From contig NZ_VSLG01000002.1 of the NCBI RefSeq assembly GCF_008919445.1, forward strand, positions 186,001-250,000: a stretch of DNA of 64,000 nucleotides, in the 5' to 3' direction. This stretch comes from Serinicoccus kebangsaanensis. Its GTDB lineage: Bacteria; Actinomycetota; Actinomycetes; Actinomycetales; Dermatophilaceae. A program made the translations under genes and the position numbers. Of the stretch, positions 24,857 through 32,276 are shown in pieces (within the stretch, counting starts at the first letter, position 1; every line of letters starts with the position of its first letter). The notes beneath the pieces were generated by a model. That model saw only the letters and a list, made by a program, of their open reading frames with translations, searched no databases and was not told where the DNA came from.

Positions 24857-27220
24857 ATGCACCCTGCCGACAGCCACGACGTGATCCGGGTCCGCGGAGC
24901 ACGGGTCAACAACCTCAAGGACGTCGACGTCGACATCCCCAAGCGCCGGATGACCGTCTTCTCCGGGGTCTCCGGGTCCGGCAAGTCGAGCCTGGTCTTC
25001 GGGACCGTGGCGGCCGAGAGCCAGCGGTTGATCAACGAGACCTACTCCGCCTTCCTGCAGTCCTTCATGCCGGTGACCAGCCGGCCCGAGGTGGAGGAGC
25101 TGGACGGCCTGTCCGCCGCCATCGTCGTCGACCAGGAGCGGCTCGGGGCCAACGCCCGGTCCACGGTGGGCACCGCCACCGACGCGTATGCCCTGCTCCG
25201 GATCCTCTTCAGCCGCCTGTCCGAGCCGCACGTCGGCCCCAGCTCGGCCTTCTCCTTCAACCTCGCCTCGGCGAGCGGCAGCGGGCGGCTGCTCGTGGAG
25301 AAGGACGGCAAACCGCCCAAGGGCGAGGTCGCGACGTTCGAGTTCATCGGCGGCATGTGCCCGGTCTGCGAAGGGCTGGGCCACCAGGCTGCGATCGACG
25401 AGGACGTCGTCGTCGACCGGTCCCTGTCGCTCAACGAGGGAGCCATCCTCGTCCCGGGCTACGGCGTCGGCACCTGGGGCTGGAAGATGTACGGCGACGA
25501 GGGGGCCGCGGCGGGGGGCAAGCTCGACATGGACAAGGCGCTCGGGGACTACTCCGAGCGGGAGTGGCACTGGTTGATGTACCAGGAACCCACCAAGGTG
25601 AAGTTCGCCGGGATCAACCTCACCTACGAGGGCCTGGTGGTGCGGATCCGGCGCACCCTCTTCGGCGACCGGGAGCCGAAGCAGAAGCACATGATCGAGT
25701 TCAAGGAGCGGGTCGCGACGACCGGCCCGTGCTCCGAGTGCGGCGGCACCCGGCTGAACGAGGCGGCCCGCACCGCGAAGGTCGCCGGCACGACCATCCC
25801 CGAGTGCACCGCGATGCAGGTCAGCGATCTGGCGGAGTGGGTCCGCGGCATCTCGGACTCCTCGGTGGGGCCGCTGCTGGCCAACCTCGCCGCGATGCTC
25901 GACGCGTTCACCGAGATCGGCCTGGGCTATCTCTCCCTGGACCGGGAGGCAGGGACCCTCTCCGGCGGCGAGGCGCAACGGGTCAAGATGATCCGGCAGC
26001 TGGGCAGCGCGCTCACCGATGTCACCTACGTCTTCGACGAGCCCACCGTGGGCCTGCACCCGCACGACATCCGCCGGATGATCGCGCTGCTGGAGTCGCT
26101 GCGGGACAAGGGCAACACCATCCTCGTGGTCGAGCACAAGCCGGAGGTCATCGAGGCGGCGGACCACGTCATCGACATCGGCCCGGGTGCCGGCAACGAC
26201 GGGGGCGAGATCACCTTCGAGGGCGACGTCGCCGGCCTGCGCGCCTCCGCCACGACGACCGGGCACTACCTGGACCACCGGATGCCGTTGCGCCCGGGCG
26301 AGGAGGTCCGTGAGCCCGCCGGGGTCCTGGAGATCAGGCGGGCCTCCACGCACAACCTCAAGGACGTCGACGTCGACATCCCCACCGGGGTCCTGGTGGC
26401 CATCACCGGGGTGGCGGGGTCGGGCAAGAGCTCCCTCGTCCACGGATCGTTGGGCGGCCGCGAGGACGTCCTCATCGTGGACCAGTCGGCGATCCGTGGG
26501 TCGCGCCGGTCCAACCCGGCCACCTACTCCGGCCTGCTCGACCCGATCCGCACCGTCTTCGCGAAGGAGAACGGCGTCAAGGCCGCGCTGTTCTCCCCCA
26601 ACTCCGAGGGGGCCTGCCCCGCCTGCAACGGGCAGGGCGTCATCTACCCCGAGCAGGGCATGCTGGTGGGCGGTCCGTCCCGGTGCGAGACGTGCGGTGG
26701 TCAGCGGTTCCGCGAGGACGTGCTGGAGCACACGTTGCACGGGCTGAACATCGCCGAGGTCTTCGACCTCTCGATCGCGCAGGCCGCCGAGGTCTTCACC
26801 ACCGGCAAGGCGCAGGGCATCCTCGCCCGGCTGGTCGACGTGGGCCTGGGGTACCTGCGGCTCGGACAACCCCTGACCACTCTGTCCGGCGGTGAGCGGC
26901 AGCGGCTCAAGCTCGCCTCCCAGCTCGGCGGCAAGGGCACCACGATCGTCCTGGACGAGCCGACGGCCGGGCTGCACCTGGCCGACACCGAGCGGCTGGT
27001 GACGATGCTGCACACCCTAGTCGAGCAGGGTCACAGCCTCATCGTCATCGAGCACAACCTGGCGGTGGTCGCGAACGCCGACCACGTGATCGACATCGGC
27101 CCAGGGGCCGGGCACGACGGGGGAGAGGTCGTCTTCCAGGGCACCCCCGCCGAGATGGTCGCGAGCGGCGCCACACTGACCGCCGAGCACCTGCAGGAGT
27201 GGGTGGGCGCCAGCTCCTGA
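24857..27220 (+). CDS. UvrA-like ABC ATPase (UvrA2/drug-resistance subgroup)
   Basis: A 787-residue protein with two ABC ATPase modules and UvrA-type zinc motifs but shorter than UvrA (about 940-1000), lacking the UvrB-binding region. It has Walker A sequences GVSGSGKSSLV and GVAGSGKSSLV, signatures LSGGEAQR and LSGGERQR, Walker B FDEPT and LDEPTAGL, and Cys pairs CPVCEG, CSECGG, CPACNG and CETCGG. UvrA2-type proteins act in auxiliary DNA repair or in self-resistance to DNA-binding drugs. There is no strong ribosome site before the ATG. It is a single gene. Confidence 0.88.
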   Translation: MHPADSHDVIRVRGARVNNLKDVDVDIPKRRMTVFSGVSGSGKSSLVFGTVAAESQRLINETYSAFLQSFMPVTSRPEVEELDGLSAAIVVDQERLGANARSTVGTATDAYALLRILFSRLSEPHVGPSSAFSFNLASASGSGRLLVEKDGKPPKGEVATFEFIGGMCPVCEGLGHQAAIDEDVVVDRSLSLNEGAILVPGYGVGTWGWKMYGDEGAAAGGKLDMDKALGDYSEREWHWLMYQEPTKVKFAGINLTYEGLVVRIRRTLFGDREPKQKHMIEFKERVATTGPCSECGGTRLNEAARTAKVAGTTIPECTAMQVSDLAEWVRGISDSSVGPLLANLAAMLDAFTEIGLGYLSLDREAGTLSGGEAQRVKMIRQLGSALTDVTYVFDEPTVGLHPHDIRRMIALLESLRDKGNTILVVEHKPEVIEAADHVIDIGPGAGNDGGEITFEGDVAGLRASATTTGHYLDHRMPLRPGEEVREPAGVLEIRRASTHNLKDVDVDIPTGVLVAITGVAGSGKSSLVHGSLGGREDVLIVDQSAIRGSRRSNPATYSGLLDPIRTVFAKENGVKAALFSPNSEGACPACNGQGVIYPEQGMLVGGPSRCETCGGQRFREDVLEHTLHGLNIAEVFDLSIAQAAEVFTTGKAQGILARLVDVGLGYLRLGQPLTTLSGGERQRLKLASQLGGKGTTIVLDEPTAGLHLADTERLVTMLHTLVEQGHSLIVIEHNLAVVANADHVIDIGPGAGHDGGEVVFQGTPAEMVASGATLTAEHLQEWVGASS

Positions 27221-27327
27221 TCTCATCCTCGCGGCGGAGCGATGTCGTGCTGCGGACGGAGGCGCGCAGCGCCTCATGGGGGCAGGCTGGCAGGCATCGG
27301 TTCATCCATGACCGGGAGGGATCCACC

Positions 27328-28617
27328 ATGCACCGACGCACCTCGACCATCGCCCTGAGCCTCGTGCTCGCCGGCATACCGGCCGCGACGACCGCGGCAC
27401 CGACCACGGGGGATTCCGACGACCGGGCGACGCCCGCGTCCATGGCCGCCGAGCGGGACGAGGAGCTGCGGTCGGCCATCCGGGACGCCGCCGCCACGGC
27501 CCGGGCGACCCAGGCGCGGCGGTCCGCGTCCGGTGAGCTCCCCGGCCCGGCGCGGGTGCCGCGCAGTCCGCAGCCGACGCTGGAGGCCGGCGTGGAGCAG
27601 CTCGTCGCCGACGGCGCCATCGGCGTCACGGCGAGGGTGGAGACCCCGACGCTGCGGTGGGCCGGGTCCGCCGGAACGCGGAGCCTGGACGGCGACGCGC
27701 CGGCGCTCGAGCGCAGCCCGCTGCGCGTCGCCAGCAACACCAAGACGATGATCGCCACGCTGGTGATGCAGGAGGTGGAGGCCGGGACCTGGACCCTCGA
27801 CACCCCGGCCGACGACGTCATACCCGGGTTGTTCCCCGACCACCCGGAGGTGACGATCCGGCACCTGCTCAGCCACACCTCTGGTATGCCGCGCGGCACC
27901 AACGAGCTGATCCTTCCCTACGTCGAGGACCCGGAGGACTGGGACGACTTCGTGACCGCGATCAGCCGCGACTACGCCGACGCCGAGCACGTCGACGCAG
28001 TCAACGCCGTGCCGTGGGCCTCCGAGCCGGGCGAGGCCTACAGCTACTCCAACACCGGTTACGTCGCCCTCGGCATGCTGCTGGAGGAGGCCACCGGCAC
28101 CGACGTCGGCACGCTGGTCACCGAGCGGATCCGTCGACCGGCGGGGATGGGCCAGAGCCGCTACCCGGAGGAGCCGGGGCTGCAGGGCGCCGCGCTGCAC
28201 GAGGCGATGTTCGTCGACGAGCGCGGCTGGATCGACCTGGACACCTTCGACCCGGATGTCTTCTCGCACAGCGGCGCCGCCGTCGCCACGGTGGAGGACC
28301 TGTCCGACCTGACCACGTCGCTGCTCGGCGGTGACCTGGTCTCCCCGGCGACGGTCGAGCAGATGCTCGCCCCGTCGTCGGCGAACCCGATGAACTACGG
28401 GCTCGGCATGTATGCGCTGCCCGATCCGTGCCGGCCGGGCGAGTTCCTCTACGGCCACGACGGCGCGTCCTTCGGCAGCCTGAGCCTGACCTTCGCCTCG
28501 CGGGACGGGTCACGCCAGCTGGCCCTCGGGGTGACGGGTCGGGACCTGACCGTGGGCCAGGACGCGCTCTACGACATCAACGACGCGCTGATCCCGATGC
28601 TGCTCGCCACCTGCTGA
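27328..28617 (+). CDS. Secreted serine hydrolase, class C beta-lactamase/DD-peptidase fold
   Basis: A 429-residue exported protein with a signal peptide ending near residue 23. The active-site motifs are SNTK (nucleophile Ser in VASNTKTM), YSN in YSYSNTGY and HDG in YGHDGASFG. Such proteins hydrolyse peptides or esters, or act as D-alanyl-D-alanine carboxypeptidases; beta-lactamase activity is not implied. A Cys near the end (CRPG) and the C-terminal ATC may form a disulfide. GGGAGGG precedes the ATG. The stop codon is also the first base triplet of a 22-bp repeat array. Confidence 0.88.
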   Translation: MHRRTSTIALSLVLAGIPAATTAAPTTGDSDDRATPASMAAERDEELRSAIRDAAATARATQARRSASGELPGPARVPRSPQPTLEAGVEQLVADGAIGVTARVETPTLRWAGSAGTRSLDGDAPALERSPLRVASNTKTMIATLVMQEVEAGTWTLDTPADDVIPGLFPDHPEVTIRHLLSHTSGMPRGTNELILPYVEDPEDWDDFVTAISRDYADAEHVDAVNAVPWASEPGEAYSYSNTGYVALGMLLEEATGTDVGTLVTERIRRPAGMGQSRYPEEPGLQGAALHEAMFVDERGWIDLDTFDPDVFSHSGAAVATVEDLSDLTTSLLGGDLVSPATVEQMLAPSSANPMNYGLGMYALPDPCRPGEFLYGHDGASFGSLSLTFASRDGSRQLALGVTGRDLTVGQDALYDINDALIPMLLATC

Positions 28618-28702
28618 CCGGCCGCACGGTTTGCGTCGACCGGCCGCACGGTCTGCGTCGACCGGCCGCACGGTTTGCGTGGACCGGCCGCACGTTCTGC
28701 AG
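28615..28702 (+). repeat. 22-bp tandem array, left copy (four units)
   Basis: Four head-to-tail 22-base units with the core GACCGGCCGCACGGTTTGCG; unit boundaries are 28615-28636, 28637-28658, 28659-28680 and 28681-28702. Units 1 and 3 differ by at most one base; unit 2 has C for T in the middle and unit 4 is most diverged. The array fills the whole gap between two convergent genes. A matching inverted array lies at 29170-29257. Confidence 0.95.
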
Positions 28703-28703
28703 G

Positions 28704-29141
28704 TCAGGGACGGTCCTCGCCCTCGTCGCCCTCGCTGAGGTGCATGGCGGCCTCCTCGGCGGGGTCGCCGGACCTCGCCGCTGGCTGCTCCAGCTCGAGG
28801 TCGGCGTCACCACCGAGCACGTCCTGGTCGGCCGGGATCGCGTCCGGGTCGTCACCGCCGAGCAGCTCCGGCTCGCGGTCGCCGGCGGTGTCCTCGCCAC
28901 CGACCTCCGGGCGGCCGTAGGACGTGCCCTCCTCCGGGACCTCCTGGGAGATCCGCTGGTCGATGGTCTCCTCGGCCGCGTCGTCGTCGGCGAACTCCGA
29001 GCTCACCGGCCGCCGCTCCGGGGGGCTCCACGCCACGTCCGCGGTGGCGTCGGGCTCGTCCAGGTTCACCTCGGCCTCCGCCTCCTGCTCCAGGCTGTAG
29101 TCACGGGTGCCGCTCTCGTCCTCGTAGAGGTGGTCGCTCAT
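28704..29141 (-). CDS. DUF5709 family protein
   Basis: A 145-residue, very acidic, probably disordered cytosolic protein of an actinobacterial family without known function. Family features are the N-terminal acidic DESGTRDYSLEQEAEAEVNL region, SPPERRP, the ETIDQRISQEVPEE block and a C-terminal AEEAAMHLSEGD. It lies between two inverted arrays of the same 22-base repeat, four units on each side, so its promoter region is made of or next to repeat sequence. Confidence 0.8.
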   Translation of the reverse strand: MSDHLYEDESGTRDYSLEQEAEAEVNLDEPDATADVAWSPPERRPVSSEFADDDAAEETIDQRISQEVPEEGTSYGRPEVGGEDTAGDREPELLGGDDPDAIPADQDVLGGDADLELEQPAARSGDPAEEAAMHLSEGDEGEDRP

Positions 29142-29169
29142 GGGTCTACCGTGCGCCCGCAGCGCGGTC

Positions 29170-29257
29170 GGCGCAAACCGTGCGGCCGGTCAGCGCAGAC
29201 CGTGCGGTCGGTCAGCGCAGACCGTGCGGTCGGTCGGCGCAAACCGTGCGGCCGGTC
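29170..29257 (-). repeat. 22-bp tandem array, right copy (four units, inverted)
   Basis: Four units at 29170-29191, 29192-29213, 29214-29235 and 29236-29257, in opposite orientation to the array at 28615-28702. Units 2 and 3 are identical and differ from 1 and 4 at three positions. A more degenerate unit may precede the array at about 29148-29169. It lies immediately upstream of the DUF5709 start codon. Confidence 0.95.
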
Positions 29258-29274
29258 CGTAGCATCGCGACAGC

Positions 29275-29340
29275 GTGCGCGTGTGCCCGACCTGGGCGTG
29301 GATGGCGGTGCGCGTGTGCCCGACCTGGGCGTGGATGGCG
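29275..29340. repeat. 33-bp perfect tandem duplication
   Basis: Two identical adjacent 33-base units (29275-29307 and 29308-29340) beginning GTGCGCGTGTGCCCGACC. They sit between the 22-bp array and the end of the arginine deiminase gene. No gene is seen in 29142-29387. Confidence 0.95.
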
Positions 29341-29387
29341 GCGAGGGTCAACGTGGCACGGGACAGCGTGTCGGTGCACCACCCACG

Positions 29388-32264
29388 TCATGGGGCCGCC
29401 GTGACCGGATCGTCCTCGAAGATCACCGTCCGCGCCCGGAAGCCGGTCCACTCCGGCACGTCCCACACTCGCGGTCGTCCGGCCCTCGTCGGACGCCGCA
29501 GCACGTTGGTGCCGCAGTGGATCTGGCCCATGTGCAGGTGGTAGTACCACGAGTCGATGAAGTGGAGGGTGAGCCCGAGGTCCTCGACGACAGCAGCGAT
29601 GAAGAGCTCGAAGAGGTCAACCATCCCGTCGGCGACGCGGATCCTGGAGAACTCGTCGCGGAGCAGCCCGCGCCCGTCGAGCGCCCCGGCATTGGCCCGT
29701 CGCAACCGCCGCCCAACCTCCTCCGCCGACTGCCCCGGGAAGCTGTCCTTGAAGACGGCGACGAGGTCGTCCACGTCCTGCATCCCGCCGTAGCTGCGCC
29801 GGATGGTGCCGCTCGGTGTCTCGTCATACGCCGGGGACTGCCGCCGCACCCAGGTCGTCTCGCGCGTCATCCGCCGGGCGGAGATGAGACGGCGCCCCAC
29901 CCGGGACCGTGCAGATTCCAGCCCGTCGACACCTTCCATCACTGTGCGCACGACCTGGACCGCGTCGTCGACGAGCATCCGCGGCCCGTAGGGCTTCGGC
30001 ACGAGCAGGTGGCTCCCGAGCACGACGAGGTTGGCGCAGTCCGGGGAGAAGGCGGACGTGGGCGTGCGCAGCGATCCGGGTGGGGGCCAGGGCCGGTATG
30101 CCGTGAGGTCCGGCACCGCGTCCCAGAGGACGGGGAGCGGGAGGACGGGAGCCCCCAGCTCGGAGCGCAGGAGCTGTCGGCTCGGCTCGAGGACCGATGT
30201 GTCGAGGATCTCCTGGGTGCTGTCGCCCCGGCTGTCGGTCTCGCACCACAGGATCTCGGCCGGTGTGATGTCGGCGCGGTAGTAACGCTCGCCCGCCCCG
30301 CGCACCATGCCGATCGGGTGGACGTTGAACGCATCCGAGTCGCCGAACTCGAACGTGAGGTTCTGGAAGATCCGCGGCGGCTGCACGTCAGTGTTCGGTC
30401 CACCGGGGCGAGCGGAGCCGACAAGGTGCTTCCACATCTTGCCCCGGAAGAGGCGCGTCACCGGGTGTGGCCCGCCGTCCATGAGGCGGGGTAGGACGCC
30501 GGACGGTCGACGCAGGCTGCTGTCGGGGTCCTCGATGGGCAGGCCGGTCATCTGGAGGCGACTCGCCTCCCGCAGGAGCGCGAGCGCCATCGCCGACGAG
30601 GCGTGCAGCACGGCGAAGCCGCTGCTGGGGCGGGGCACGACGGCGAACATCTCATCGACGTGACCGACGTCGAGCCAAGTTGTGTCGAGCTCGACGATCG
30701 GTTGGCGTCGCTGCGCGACGAGCAGGCGCAGGACGTCCGGGTCCATGAACTCGGCACCGCCCTGGAGGGAGCGGTTGCCCAGCAGGATCTTGCCGAGGTC
30801 GGCGCCCGGGACCGGAGGGGTCGACTCGATGTTGCCGCCGTAGACGGCCGAGCCCTGCATCTGCTCGGCTCGGGTGACCACCTTGCGAGCGATCTCCTCG
30901 GAGAAGGCCACGGCGGACCCCGACACGGGCAGGGTCACCGTCGCCCGACCCTGTGGACCCGCGACGGTGACGCCGCGCAGGGCCTCCGCGACCTGACGAC
31001 GGACCTCCGCGACGAGGGCGTCGACATCGGCCTCGCGCCGCAGGCTCGGCGCGGCCGACTTGGCCGCAGTGGCGAGGTCGTCGATGGTCCGCAGGTTGTC
31101 GGGGATGGCGCGCACCGTCGCGACCCAGTCCTCGGTGAACGTCACGGACGGCCCGCTCGGCGTCCCCGAGCCCCCCGAGGATCCCGAGCTACTCGAGGCG
31201 GCGCTCGTGAGGACGGACGCCGACTGGAGGAAGAGCCGGGGCAGGTCAGCGACCCTCGCGACGGCGACGAGGACCTCGGCGAGCGTGACCGGCGTGAACC
31301 GCGCGACTCCGCCGGATGCCGTCGACACGGGCAGCTCCCGCCTCCACAGCCCCGCATAGACCCCGAGGTCGGCCGACCGGAAGTGGCTGTCGACGAAGCC
31401 CCTGAGGTTGGCAGCATCCGGCCCGACGGCGCTGTTGCTGGCCATTCGGGGCAGGTGCAGGACGAGTTGGCGGAACCCGCTCGGACCCTCGACGTGCGCG
31501 TGCTGGAACTGGTCCTGCAGCCAGGCATCACCGGAGTTCAGCGACTCGGGGACCTCGACGACGGGGACGCCTGCGGCGCTCGCAGCTCGCCGCAGATCGG
31601 CGAGGGAGGGAGCATTGCCCGGCACCGACGCGGCATACACGCGTGTGGCCGGAGCCAGGCAGTCGTCGAGGATCGCCGGTGCCACCGAGAAGCATCCCCG
31701 ATCCTCCTCGGTGAAGGTCCCGTCCGGCCGCTCGTACCCGATCGCGAGGATGAACCTGTCATCGGCGACGTCGACGGCCCGGTATGCCGTGTCGATACTC
31801 GCGAGTCGCCCGAACGACGCGCCCGCGATGGTCCTCACCTGGAGGGTGAGGTCGAGGACACCCGATGTCGGGACGGACGGAAGGACGTAGGTGTCCGGCC
31901 GGCCGAGCCGGTGCGGCACGATGACACCGGTCGAGTCGGACAGGCGCACCCGGGTGTGCATGAGCATCCCCGGTAGGTGCGCGACGAGTTCCTCGCCCGG
32001 GCCCGGCCCTCCGCCTGCAAGCACCCGGATCTGGATCGGCACCAGCTCGTCGTCGCGGGTGAAGGCGGTGGCCAGGTCGTAGTCCGGCGTCGGGTCGCCG
32101 CCACTCCCACCGCCGACCGAGCCCGAGAGGGCTCGCTGGTCGCGGTCGAGGTTGGGGACCACGATGCACCCCGGGTGGGCGAGCCTCGCCGACCGCTCGT
32201 CCGCGCTGCTCGTGAGGAGCCCGTCCCGGTCGAAGTCGGCATGGAGCTCGAGTCGGCCCGTCAT
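29388..32264 (-). CDS. Protein-arginine deiminase (PAD) family protein
   Basis: A 958-residue homologue of the animal-type peptidylarginine deiminases, which turn peptidyl-arginine into citrulline. Catalytic motifs line up with human PAD4: Asp251 in WLQDQ (Asp350), His535 and Asp537 in DVGHVDE (His471, Asp473) and Cys917 in IHCGTN (Cys645). Other shared blocks are GGNIESTPP, NLVVLGSHLLVPKPYGP and HFIDSWYYHLHMGQ. The N-terminus has a calcium-like DFDRDG turn (Asp10, 12, 14). It is about 300 residues longer than vertebrate PADs, with extra segments around 310-470 and 780-880. There is no signal peptide. It starts 12 bases after the 1035-residue gene and is the second cistron of that operon. Confidence 0.93.
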   Translation of the reverse strand: MTGRLELHADFDRDGLLTSSADERSARLAHPGCIVVPNLDRDQRALSGSVGGGSGGDPTPDYDLATAFTRDDELVPIQIRVLAGGGPGPGEELVAHLPGMLMHTRVRLSDSTGVIVPHRLGRPDTYVLPSVPTSGVLDLTLQVRTIAGASFGRLASIDTAYRAVDVADDRFILAIGYERPDGTFTEEDRGCFSVAPAILDDCLAPATRVYAASVPGNAPSLADLRRAASAAGVPVVEVPESLNSGDAWLQDQFQHAHVEGPSGFRQLVLHLPRMASNSAVGPDAANLRGFVDSHFRSADLGVYAGLWRRELPVSTASGGVARFTPVTLAEVLVAVARVADLPRLFLQSASVLTSAASSSSGSSGGSGTPSGPSVTFTEDWVATVRAIPDNLRTIDDLATAAKSAAPSLRREADVDALVAEVRRQVAEALRGVTVAGPQGRATVTLPVSGSAVAFSEEIARKVVTRAEQMQGSAVYGGNIESTPPVPGADLGKILLGNRSLQGGAEFMDPDVLRLLVAQRRQPIVELDTTWLDVGHVDEMFAVVPRPSSGFAVLHASSAMALALLREASRLQMTGLPIEDPDSSLRRPSGVLPRLMDGGPHPVTRLFRGKMWKHLVGSARPGGPNTDVQPPRIFQNLTFEFGDSDAFNVHPIGMVRGAGERYYRADITPAEILWCETDSRGDSTQEILDTSVLEPSRQLLRSELGAPVLPLPVLWDAVPDLTAYRPWPPPGSLRTPTSAFSPDCANLVVLGSHLLVPKPYGPRMLVDDAVQVVRTVMEGVDGLESARSRVGRRLISARRMTRETTWVRRQSPAYDETPSGTIRRSYGGMQDVDDLVAVFKDSFPGQSAEEVGRRLRRANAGALDGRGLLRDEFSRIRVADGMVDLFELFIAAVVEDLGLTLHFIDSWYYHLHMGQIHCGTNVLRRPTRAGRPRVWDVPEWTGFRARTVIFEDDPVTAAP

Positions 32265-32276
32265 GTCGGCTCTGCC

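Noticed and set aside
24857-27220. Housekeeping uvrA
   Set aside because: At 787 residues it is too short and lacks the UvrB-binding region, so it belongs to the UvrA2-like group.
27328-28617. Antibiotic-resistance beta-lactamase
   Set aside because: The SxxK, YxN and HxG motifs define the broad serine hydrolase fold; nothing specific indicates beta-lactam hydrolysis.
28615-29257. CRISPR array
   Set aside because: The 22-bp units are directly adjacent with no spacers, the two arrays are inverted to each other, and no cas gene is present.
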